Shown: in pieces, positions 17,097 through 25,000 of the stretch
Layout of the letters: every line of letters starts with the position of its first letter
Position numbering within the stretch: position 1 is the first letter of the stretch
Source of the DNA: Nymphaea colorata
Taxonomy: Eukaryota; Streptophyta; Magnoliopsida; Nymphaeales; Nymphaeaceae
NCBI RefSeq assembly: GCF_008831285.2
Contig: NW_022205162.1
Span: forward strand, 7,501 to 32,500
Direction: 5' to 3'
Length of the DNA: 25,000 bases
The notes under the pieces: generated by a model
What the model saw: the letters and a program-made list of their open reading frames with translations, nothing else
Told to the model about the DNA's origin: nothing
The model's database searches: none
Translations under genes and position numbers: made by a program

Positions 17097-18290
17097 ATGG
17101 GCAAATCCAAGAAGCAACTTCCCTTGGAGGAGAACCCAGTCCTAGAAGAGGCTCCCCAACCTCAGGAGGAACCAGCCCAAGCCGAGTCCGTCGAGCTTCA
17201 AGACCCCATGGTCGGGCGCATGACCCACATAGAGCGCGAGCTCATTCGCATGCGCCGGGACATGGACCGGCAAGACTCCATGCGTAGGACAGATATGGAG
17301 CGCCAAGACTCTGCCAGGCAGAAGGATATGGACGAGTTCAGGAGTATGTTTAGGCTCCTTAGTGCCTCCATTAAACTCCCTCAAGAGGCCGTCACTCAAG
17401 GCCCGATGCCTTCAAGAAGGGACAAAGGTAAAGGCATCGCTGACGGCCATAACAACTGCTTCACAGATAATGAAGTAGACCCTCGAGTGTCTCATGTAGG
17501 CACCAGCATGGAAGGGGCCCGAAATCACAGAATGGGACCCCATTTGGCTCCTCAGTCCGGACCAACTTTCCGGCCTCCCTATGATGATCACCCGCGTGCC
17601 CAACCTCGGATACAACGCTTTGCGAACTCAAGTCAGAATCAAACGATTTATGATTCTGAAGAGGAGGAAGAATCTCCACAACAAAGAAGGAGAAATGAGA
17701 GGGCACAACCCCGTAATGATGAGAGACGGACACCCACAGTCCGTTATGACTTTCCCAAGTTCCACGGGGAACAACTAAGGGAGTGGATGTTCATGGCGGA
17801 ACGTTATTTTGTGTGCCATCGTGTTCCTAGGGACGAGTGGATTGAGACCGCAGCAGCAAACATGACAGGAGAAGCAACTAGCTTCTACTTATGGTTCGTC
17901 CACAAGACATATGACCCAACCTGGGAAAAATTCAAGAAGAGCCTCCAAGTTCGGTTTGGCGACTCCACCTTTATCGACTACGACGAGGACCTTAAAAACT
18001 TGGTCCAAACCACCACGGTTCAAGCCTACCAGAAACAATTTGAAAGACTTGCAAGCATGGTACAGTGGTCCGAGAAGGCCCTCATCGGCGCTTTCAAGGG
18101 TGGATTAAAACAAGAGGTAAAACTTGAAATGAAGGTGCAACGCTTCGAAAGTTTAGAAGAATGTTTCGGCATGGCTCGTATATACGAGGAACGAATCGAA
18201 GAGCGGCGTGCCATGAAAAAAGCACGCAAGTTTGAAAAGCAGAAGAAGAAACCCTCGCATTCTTCTGCTCACAAGTTTCGAGGGAATTAA
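17097..18290 (+). CDS. gag: E2 Gag (capsid) part, ended by premature TAA
   Basis: This frame gives 397 residues from ATG 17097 to the TAA at 18288-18290. The start is chosen because MGKSKK matches E1 and no ATG precedes it; the frame is open upstream only with a TTG start. The N-terminal half has a charged region with 11-residue periodic DM motifs (DMDRQ, DMERQ, DMDEF), one more unit than E1, likely a coiled coil. The capsid domain begins about residue 209 (YDFPKF) and runs to EERIEER. The stop falls between capsid and zinc knuckle, where E1 reads through with a sense codon, so it is a break rather than a normal gag-pol boundary. As read, the product would be a capsid without nucleocapsid. 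Confidence 0.85.
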   Translation: MGKSKKQLPLEENPVLEEAPQPQEEPAQAESVELQDPMVGRMTHIERELIRMRRDMDRQDSMRRTDMERQDSARQKDMDEFRSMFRLLSASIKLPQEAVTQGPMPSRRDKGKGIADGHNNCFTDNEVDPRVSHVGTSMEGARNHRMGPHLAPQSGPTFRPPYDDHPRAQPRIQRFANSSQNQTIYDSEEEEESPQQRRRNERAQPRNDERRTPTVRYDFPKFHGEQLREWMFMAERYFVCHRVPRDEWIETAAANMTGEATSFYLWFVHKTYDPTWEKFKKSLQVRFGDSTFIDYDEDLKNLVQTTTVQAYQKQFERLASMVQWSEKALIGAFKGGLKQEVKLEMKVQRFESLEECFGMARIYEERIEERRAMKKARKFEKQKKKPSHSSAHKFRGN

Positions 18291-21200
18291 ATAATCCCTT
18301 ACCATAAGGGAAGAGATTATAAGCCCGGAGATAAAGGATATCAGCCGACACCTAAATCGGGCAGAGGACCTCCAACTCGTTACCTCACACCCAAACAAAT
18401 GGAGGAATATAGGCGCAAAGGATTGTGCTTTAGGTGTGAGGAAAAGTGGGATAAGAATCACCAATGCAAGTCCTACAACAGGATTATGGTACTGAGTGAC
18501 AGTGAGAGTGATTCTGAATCCAACACCAGCTCCTCTAGTGATTCTGACGAGAGCTCTAGTTCTTCATCCGAAGAGGAGGTGTACCACAAGCGGCCGAGCA
18601 AAAGCAAGGCCAAGGAAGAGACCACAACGCCCGAAACTAAAGAGGGTGGAGACGAGTCTCTACACTCCATGACCGATCCCCACAAGCCAAACGCCATGCG
18701 GGTCTTTGGCAGAATCAATGGGCACAAGGTGCTGATTTTGTTGGATAGTGGCGCCACAAACAACTTCCTTACCGAGGAAGCAGCCAGACGTTGCAAAGTG
18801 GCGCTCAGAGATAGCAAACCCCAAACCATCATCGTGGGAGGGGGTTACCGCCTTAAGTGCCTTCATGAAGGGCAAGGCATGGAAGTCGTCCTAAACAAGA
18901 AGGCTTTCTCCATCGATTTTCTGGTTATTCCACTGGAGGGAGTCGACTTGGTCTTAGGAATGCCGTGGTTCCTTTCCTGGAAATCTATCAACTGGGACGT
19001 GAAGAGTTTCACCATGACCTTCACACCCGAGGGAGAAGAGGAACCCGTAGTAATACAAGGACTCACGGGTAACGCACGACCAAAGGCTGCTCAAAGATGC
19101 CTTAACCATGAGCAACACGCGTGCTGGGTCCTTGCTTTGGCGACTGATGTACCGGGGCCGGACAAAGAAAATGAGGGACCAATACCGGCCTCAATCCAAA
19201 AAGTGATCGACGGGTTTCCAGAGGTTTTCGATGAGCCAAAGGGCCTGCCTCCCAAGCGGGCCTACGATCACAGAATCATCCTTACTCAAGGAGCAGAGCC
19301 AGTCAACGTGAGACCATATCGGTATGGGCACAGTCAGAAGGCGGAAATCGAGCGCCTAGTAAAGGAGATGTTGCAAAGCGACATCATCCGCCCAAGTTGT
19401 AGTCCCTTCTCTTCCCCAGTCCTCTTAGTGAAAAAGAAAGATAATACCTGGAGGTTCTGCGTGGACTACAGAGCGCTCAATGAGGTGACCGTTAAGGATC
19501 GGCACCCCATACCGGTGATAGATGAGCTCCTAGACGAGTTAGCCGGCGCCACAATCTTCTCTAAGATCGACCTTAGAGCCGGCTACCACCAAATAAGGAT
19601 GTACGATGAAGATGTGCTCAAAACAGCCTTCCGAACGCATGACGGGCATTACGAATTCTTAGTGATGCCCTTTGGACTTACTAACGCCCCAGCAACCTTC
19701 CAAAGGTGCATGAACGACGTGTTCCGGAAGTACTTAAGAAACTTCATTTTGGTGTTCTTCGACGATATATTGATATACAGCAAGAGCGAAGCACTACATC
19801 AGAAACATCTTGAGATCACGCTCCAAATTTTGAAGGAGCATCAGTTGTTTGCGAAGATGTCCAAATGCAGTTTTGGGCAATCTTCGATTGATTATCTTGG
19901 GCACATTGTGTCCCGAGACGGGGTTCGGGCAGACCCCGAAAAACTTCGAGCCATGGAAAGATGGCCACTGCCCAAGGACTTGAAAGGTCTACGAGGATTC
20001 TTAGGGTTGACGGGTTACTACAGACGTTTCATCCAAGGCTACGGCATTATAGCCCAGCCCCTCACCCAAATGCTCAAGAAGGGAGCTTTCTCATGGACCG
20101 ACAAGTCAAAGGCCGCGTTCGATAAATTGAAGACAGCCTTGATGACAGCCCCCGTGCTCACGTTACCCAACTTCACCAAGACGTTCACGATAGAGACAGA
20201 TGCGTGCGACGTGGGAGTTGGGGCAGTCCTCGGACAAGAGGGGCATCCCATTGCGTACATGTCGAAGGCACTCACTAGCCGTGCCAAACCTCTTTCAACC
20301 TATGAGAAAGAGTTACTCGCCATTGTCATCGCAGTGGAGAAATGGCGTCCATACCTCATAGGGCGCAGGTTCATAGTCAGGACCGACCAGAACAGCTTGA
20401 AGTATATGCTCAAGCAACGAGTCTCTACCCCTACGCAGCAAAGTTGGCTAGCGAAACTTCTAGGGTACGACTTCGAGATTGAGTACAAACGAGGTCCTGA
20501 GAACACGGCAGCGGATTCCCTTTCGAGGTTAACCGAGCAATTGATGACACTTTCAGTGGTCAGCACGAGTTTGTGGGATAGATTGGCCGACGATCAGCAG
20601 GCTGATCCAAATTTAAAATTGATCAAGACATCCCTTTCCCAAAACCCGGGCTCCATACCTCTTTATTCGGTTAAGGGGAACATCCTTTACAGGAAGAACC
20701 GTGCAGTGGTTCCTTCCGCATCTGAACTTAAAAGAGAGCTCCTGCAGCACTTTCATGACTCGCCAGCTGCAGGACATGAAGGGGTCGCGAAGACCATTAG
20801 CAGAGTCAAGACCCAGTTCTGGTGGCAAGGACTGAAGGCCGAAGTGCAGCGATATATACGCCAGTGTATTGTGTGTCAGAGAGAGAAATATGAGGCCATC
20901 AAACCTCCAGGGCATCTCAATCCTCTCCCAATCCCCACCAAGCCATGGACTGACATTACCATGGACTTTATTGATGCCATGCCTCGATCAGAAGGGAAAG
21001 AGGCCGTGCTTGTTGTAGTGGATCGGCTGACCAAGTACAGCCATTTTGCACCATTGCCACGCCTGTACCAAGGGCCATTAGTGGCTAACGTCTTCCAAGA
21101 GTTCATCGGGAAGCTCCACGGAATGCCTCAGACCATTGTCTGTGATAGAGACTCGATCTTCATGAGTGCATTCTGGAAGGAATACATGAAGACGATGGGT

Positions 21201-22322
21201 ACAGATCTTCGGTTTAGTACTGCTCATCACCCGCAGACCGACGGGCAGAGTGAAATAGTGAACAGGTCCTTAGAGACTTACTTGCGTTGCTTCGCAGGAG
21301 AAAGGCCCAACTCCTGGGTCAAATTTCTATCCTGGGCAGAGTGGTCATACAACACAAGTTGGCACTCTACCACAGGGATGACACCGTACGAAGCCGTCTA
21401 TGGATATCCACCTCCATCCATTCCACGATATGAAGGAGGTAGCGCTACAGAAGACAACGTAGACTGCGAGTTACGAACTCGTGAGGCGGTTCTGGAGACC
21501 CTCAAACAGAACATGGCTAAGGCCCAGAACCGTATGAAGCAACTATACGACAAGGGTAGAAAGGATCGAGAGTTTACTGTCGGGCAGTACGTGTGGCTTA
21601 AGAGGTTGCCTCTTAAGCAAAGGTCTCTCATGGGACAGCCGTATTCCAAGCTTCTCCCACGTTACTACGGGCCGTACCCAGTCTTGCAGAAGGTTGGGAA
21701 GGCGGCATACAGATTGGGATTGCCTAGAGAGGCACAGGTCCATCCGGTCTTTCACGTGACACGTCTGAAGCCTCATCATGGGGACGTGCCCTCAGAGGTG
21801 GAACATGTGCCCGACCAGCTACCTACGCCTTATAGAATTCTGAAGCACCGTTACGTACAGAGACAGGGTAGAACAAGGCACGAAGTTTTGGTAGAATGGC
21901 AAGGTCCAGACCATGGCACCTCCTGGGAAGAATTCAGAGCAGTCGCTCATAGGTTCCCCTCTACAAGCGCTCGAGGACAAGCGCAATTTAGGGAGGGGGA
22001 ATCTGTTACGGGCCTAGGTGAAGGACCGTACCCAAGCGAGCCCGAGCAAGGCGAGCCGAGCCAGAGAAAGAGAAAAGCGTCGGATCTTTGGGCTCACTCC
22101 CTGCAAAAGCATATCGCACATCCTGGGGAGGTTGAAGATGCACTGCAACCAGTTGCAGAGGGTGGAGTGGGTGGCGCAACCAGGTCCAAGTGCATAAGAA
22201 GCGAGGCCGAACCTCAAGGCGATCCGGTACTAGTAGTAGGAAACCCCGAACGAGCTAAGGTAGAACTCGATAAGGCTCCTTTGTTTGAGACCCTTGAGGC
22301 ACCTAAGGATTCGAAGCCTTAG
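18291..22322 (+). CDS. pol: E2 NC-PR-RT-RNaseH-IN-chromodomain-like part of Gag-Pol, downstream of the stop
   Basis: The frame is open from 18291; the first ATG is at 18399 (1307 aa from there), but this is probably not a natural start because the homologous protein continues upstream. Numbering from 18399: zinc knuckle C10-C13-H21-C23; Ser/acidic tract after it; protease D116-S-G; RT motif A D391 and FFDD D455-D456; RNase H first Asp D601; integrase D856, D916, E952 (D-x35-E); GPY 1091-1093; chromodomain-like segment ~1142-1190 with VEW and SWEE. The final ~105 residues are encoded in the 3' LTR and include QRKRKAS. All key catalytic residues I checked are present, so only the upstream stop disables it. 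It ends TAG at 22320. Confidence 0.92.
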   Translation: MIPYHKGRDYKPGDKGYQPTPKSGRGPPTRYLTPKQMEEYRRKGLCFRCEEKWDKNHQCKSYNRIMVLSDSESDSESNTSSSSDSDESSSSSSEEEVYHKRPSKSKAKEETTTPETKEGGDESLHSMTDPHKPNAMRVFGRINGHKVLILLDSGATNNFLTEEAARRCKVALRDSKPQTIIVGGGYRLKCLHEGQGMEVVLNKKAFSIDFLVIPLEGVDLVLGMPWFLSWKSINWDVKSFTMTFTPEGEEEPVVIQGLTGNARPKAAQRCLNHEQHACWVLALATDVPGPDKENEGPIPASIQKVIDGFPEVFDEPKGLPPKRAYDHRIILTQGAEPVNVRPYRYGHSQKAEIERLVKEMLQSDIIRPSCSPFSSPVLLVKKKDNTWRFCVDYRALNEVTVKDRHPIPVIDELLDELAGATIFSKIDLRAGYHQIRMYDEDVLKTAFRTHDGHYEFLVMPFGLTNAPATFQRCMNDVFRKYLRNFILVFFDDILIYSKSEALHQKHLEITLQILKEHQLFAKMSKCSFGQSSIDYLGHIVSRDGVRADPEKLRAMERWPLPKDLKGLRGFLGLTGYYRRFIQGYGIIAQPLTQMLKKGAFSWTDKSKAAFDKLKTALMTAPVLTLPNFTKTFTIETDACDVGVGAVLGQEGHPIAYMSKALTSRAKPLSTYEKELLAIVIAVEKWRPYLIGRRFIVRTDQNSLKYMLKQRVSTPTQQSWLAKLLGYDFEIEYKRGPENTAADSLSRLTEQLMTLSVVSTSLWDRLADDQQADPNLKLIKTSLSQNPGSIPLYSVKGNILYRKNRAVVPSASELKRELLQHFHDSPAAGHEGVAKTISRVKTQFWWQGLKAEVQRYIRQCIVCQREKYEAIKPPGHLNPLPIPTKPWTDITMDFIDAMPRSEGKEAVLVVVDRLTKYSHFAPLPRLYQGPLVANVFQEFIGKLHGMPQTIVCDRDSIFMSAFWKEYMKTMGTDLRFSTAHHPQTDGQSEIVNRSLETYLRCFAGERPNSWVKFLSWAEWSYNTSWHSTTGMTPYEAVYGYPPPSIPRYEGGSATEDNVDCELRTREAVLETLKQNMAKAQNRMKQLYDKGRKDREFTVGQYVWLKRLPLKQRSLMGQPYSKLLPRYYGPYPVLQKVGKAAYRLGLPREAQVHPVFHVTRLKPHHGDVPSEVEHVPDQLPTPYRILKHRYVQRQGRTRHEVLVEWQGPDHGTSWEEFRAVAHRFPSTSARGQAQFREGESVTGLGEGPYPSEPEQGEPSQRKRKASDLWAHSLQKHIAHPGEVEDALQPVAEGGVGGATRSKCIRSEAEPQGDPVLVVGNPERAKVELDKAPLFETLEAPKDSKP
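21990..22001 (+). other. Polypurine tract of E2
   Basis: AGGGAGGGGGAA ends 2 nt before TGTTACGG at 22004. It is embedded in the pol frame, as in E1. Confidence 0.88.
22004..22322 (+). other. Pol C-terminal tail encoded inside E2 U3, with basic NLS-like motif
   Basis: The reading frame continues ~105 codons into the LTR. SQRKRKAS starts at 22059 and is followed by W and SLQ, as in E1. Outside this block the two tails share little. The basic cluster fits a nuclear-localisation signal for the integrase; this is inference. Confidence 0.68.
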
Positions 22323-22366
22323 GCGAATGACTGGTCACGTAGGCCAGCCCTTGACCCAACACCGAA

Positions 22367-22419
22367 GTGCGGGCGGCTTCCCGCACGAGGTCCCCACCCT
22401 GGGCTCACAAGGCTCAGGG
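22367..22419 (+). ncRNA. Conserved double hairpin in E2 U3 (3' LTR copy, 3' UTR of the RNA)
   Basis: Same sequence as 13140-13192. Here it lies 45 nt after the pol stop, in the position where it would be transcribed at the 3' end of the E2 RNA. Confidence 0.6.
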
Positions 22420-25000
22420 GCGGTTTAGTTTTAGCGAGTAGCGCTTAGCCGTTTTCTAGTCCTAGTCGTTTTAGACTTAGGCGTTTTCCTTCGAGTTGTG
22501 TGGGTTAAGTCTAGCGCGTGCCTAGTGGAGCGGGCTGTGCTCCACGCCAAGGGGATTCGAACTTAACCCCTTTAACTCCAGAGCTGGGCGGGATAGCGCC
22601 CTCACTTGTAAATACAGATTTGATATTGGAACCGGTCGACTTGTGACCCGGTCCGAGTAGGCTTAGTATTTATTCTTTTGGATCTCTTTGTAAAGGAGGC
22701 TTTTTGAGAAATAAGAATTTTTGCACGGTGTGGCTCTCTCTCCCCTCTCGAGGTCCCCCTCTAGGCTCTCGCATTCTCTACTCGAGTAGGAGAATCCGTC
22801 CCTTAGAGGTTTTTTCCGAATACCCTTTGAGATCCGGCGTCCGCGTAGACGAAGGCTCGAGGTAACAAAGGCGCAAGGTAGGCCCTCCTCATCGGTGGTG
22901 ATCCTCCCGACGTGACCACGGTAAGCTCCCTCATCGAAGCTGCAAAAAGCTCGAACGGTGCCTTCTCTTCGATCACGGGAGAGTTGAAAGACCGGCCGAG
23001 CGATTGGGAAGAAGAAGGCTGCAGTCCAGCTTTCTAACGACGGTGAAAAGGTTAGTACTTTGATAGTTGGAGTGATTTCGTTTAGGCTTCGGCTGTTGGC
23101 ATTGGGCGCCTCACCTAGGGGTCTAGGCTTATACTCGGTGTACCCGAAGTGTTAGTTTAGCACAGTCCTACGGTGTCCCTCCCTTGGAACAGTCTTAGTC
23201 CTATTCGACTTCTCCCATCTATCGGGTACGACTTTGGCCAAATCGCACCCCCGGGGTGTTAAGGAGTTACAATCGACTCCTTGGTGCTCTCGGGTGTTCC
23301 TGCACAAACAGAGGTCCAGCAAGCTCCCGACACCCAAGTCTGAAGATTCAGCCGGCAAACCAAGCCAGGACCAGCACCATTGGAATCGCCATCAAGCAAG
23401 GATTGAGATAAGTAAATTCGGGCGTATTTCCACGGTGAGAAGCTATTCCGGTAATCAGCCGGAATCCTGTTTAAGCCAGTCGCCGCTGCAATTTCCGGCG
23501 ACCTCCATTGCCCTTGGAGAAGAAGACGTCCTTGCCCCTGTCGCAGTCAAAGGCCGCAGCAGACAGCAAGGGCACCGTGGTCATTCGGTTCAACATTGGA
23601 ACCCTAGCCGCCGGCGCCTCCTCGCGCGAGCCTTCCACCTCGGACGTCAACTCTAAGGTAAGTCTCTCCCAACCCTTCATCCAGCCACGTGTCGCCATCA
23701 TAGAACCCTTCCAGATTCACTCCTCCACGTGTCAACCTCCGAGCGTCTCATCCTAATCAGTCCCCCTCGGATCACGCGCGGCCTGATTTGGCTAATCCCC
23801 TAGCCGTGTGTGATTCCTCCCTTCCTTTCTCGTGTTCTTTTCCTCGTGGTATCAACCCTAGTCGCAGTCTCCCTCAGCCGTCCATCCTCCACGTGTCGTG
23901 CATCCAGCTCGTCATCGCCTCCACGTTATCAGCCCGAGTCTCCACCTCGCCCTCAGCTGGCCCCACGGGTCCCTTGTGCGAGCGCCACCTCACCCGGCGC
24001 GACCTGGCCTTTCCTCGTTAACGCGCCCTTCACGCGCTAACGCCCCCCCCCCCTCGCCAACGCGCTACCGTGTGCTATTTCCGGCAACACCCAGCCGCAG
24101 CCACTTCTCCGTTGCCCCCTCCTCCAGCTCGCAAACCCTAGCCGCATTCCCTTATCGCGTCCCTTCCTCGCCCTCCATCGTGCCACGTGTCAAGTATCCG
24201 GCGCATTTCCTTGGCACGACCAGCCAAGCCTTTGACCGCACCTAACTAGGTAGCCTCTCGCGCCGGCCTCGACCCTAGGCTCCCCCTCCCTTGTCGACTT
24301 TGACCTAGGCTTACGTTGACCGAACCCTAGTCTACTTAGGAAGTCAACACCCCACCTAGCCTCCTTCGTTGACCGAAACTAGACGACCCGAGCTTAACTC
24401 GAGTGTCCCTCCTTGACCTAGTTCACCCGGACCTATCACTCGGTCCTGTAGTCAACCTCCTTAGTAGAAACCCTTGGCCACCTCCGAGTCCGAAGCGACT
24501 CAATTCCCGTGAGCTTAGACTCGTCCTAGGCTAGCCAAGTTAACCTCCCTCTAGTTAGGTAACCCGTATTCCCCACCTAAGACTCAAGATCCTTCGGCCT
24601 ACCCCAGCCTTTGCCAATCTTGACTAGACCGGCCACCTATAGAGCCCCCTCGCACCTAGCCCATCCTCGGCCTTAGTTAGGATTAGGAGACCGCGCGGGA
24701 TAGCCTCACCGCTTTCCCGTGCCAGGCCGGCGCTTCACTCGCGCCTTGGCCCTTCATCCGTCGGCCAGACCGACGCACGTGGCCGAGCCACTCCGGCGAC
24801 AGGCAGGTCGGCTAGCCCTTGTGGTTTTAGCCCCCCTCGTCGTCACGACACCTCAGGCAGCACCCGCGTGACAGGTGGTCGCGCCCTGTGCCACTCTTGC
24901 GGTTGTGCCTCTGCTTCCCTGTGGCCGAGACCGATCGGTCATTCGCCTGACGTCCGGTCGACAGCACCTCCACCACCGCGGCCGACCTGATCGCATCCCT

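Larger units (their letters stand above)
17097..22322 (+). pseudogene. gag-pol: E2 gag-pol reading frame interrupted by one stop codon
   Basis: The Gag part and the downstream part lie in the same frame and no frameshift is seen. 1741 codons separate the start from the final TAG, similar to the 1723 codons of E1. The single break is TAA at 18288, followed by ATAATC, which does not resemble the known CAATTA readthrough context. A nonsense mutation or a base-call error is most likely. Confidence 0.8.
12777..25000 (+). mobile_element. LTR retrotransposon E2 (Ty3/Gypsy chromovirus type), 3' end outside window
   Basis: Complete 5' LTR, PBS, leader, gag-pol with one nonsense codon, PPT, and the first 2997 bp of the 3' LTR. 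It is a relative of E1: pol is closely similar with the same domain order, but most LTR sequence differs. With a 3735-bp LTR it should end near 25738. LTR identity (four differences in 2997 bp) shows recent insertion. The broken gag-pol suggests it needs help from another copy to move. Confidence 0.96.
22004..25000 (+). repeat. 3' LTR of E2, first 2997 bp
   Basis: It repeats 12777-15773 with offset 9227 and four transitions. It contains the pol tail to 22322, the hairpin pair 22367-22419, the TATA-like box 22667-22674 and the splice-donor-like site at 23657/23658. After an ATG at 22327 no further ATG is seen to the window end. About 738 bp should lie beyond the window. Confidence 0.97.

Noticed and set aside
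18399-18401. Natural separate pol start at ATG 18399
   Set aside because: Homology to E1 continues upstream in the same frame to the TAA, so this is just the first Met after a break.
12777-25000. E2 as a nested insertion within E1
   Set aside because: E1 ends with its own complete 3' LTR at 11409, and 1367 bp of unrelated DNA precedes E2. They are neighbours, not nested.

Overview
The window looks like a repeat-rich stretch of a land-plant nuclear genome. It holds two long Ty3/Gypsy LTR retrotransposons of the chromovirus type in the same (+) orientation. They are separated by 1.37 kb of unrecognised DNA that carries a small array of hairpin-bearing repeats. Plant origin is inferred from the primer-binding sites (complementary to plant initiator tRNA-Met), the integrase with a C-terminal chromodomain-like segment, and the very long LTRs. 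I cannot name the species, and I see no host gene.

Element 1 (E1) runs from before position 1 to 11409. It consists of the end of the 5' LTR (1-2276), PBS (2279-2290), an ATG-free leader, one intact gag-pol ORF (2499-7670, 1723 aa), a polypurine tract (7392-7406) and a complete 4001-bp 3' LTR (7409-11409). Over the 2276 bp that can be compared, its LTRs differ by one substitution and three 1-bp indels. It is therefore very young and possibly still competent. Element 2 (E2) runs from 12777 past the window end. It has a complete 3735-bp 5' LTR (12777-16511), PBS (16514-16525), leader, gag-pol (17097-22322) broken by one in-frame TAA at 18288, PPT (21990-22001) and the first 2997 bp of the 3' LTR (22004-25000). 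Its LTRs differ at four positions, all transitions, with no indels. The two elements are closely related in pol but most of their LTR sequence has diverged.

The most unusual signal is non-coding. Downstream of a conserved TATA-like box in each LTR, the sense strand is almost free of ATG through U5 and the leader up to the gag start: none in 1-2498, none in 8766-11409, and one in 13103-17096 that is absent from the sister LTR. The reverse-strand equivalent (CAT) is frequent. This suggests selection for an AUG-free 5' leader of several kilobases. Other islands conserved between the two diverged LTRs are a U3 hairpin pair with a compensatory base-pair change, a U3-encoded basic (NLS-like) tail of Pol under apparent purifying selection, a U5 hairpin, complementary arms around the PBS, and matching splice-site-like sequences.

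How the parts would work together: transcription starts in the LTR near the TATA box, the RNA is translated from the gag ATG into one Gag-Pol polyprotein, tRNA-iMet primes minus-strand synthesis at the PBS, the PPT primes plus-strand synthesis, and integrase with its chromodomain-like tail directs insertion. E2 inserted into the third copy of the 49-nt-hairpin repeat lying between the elements.
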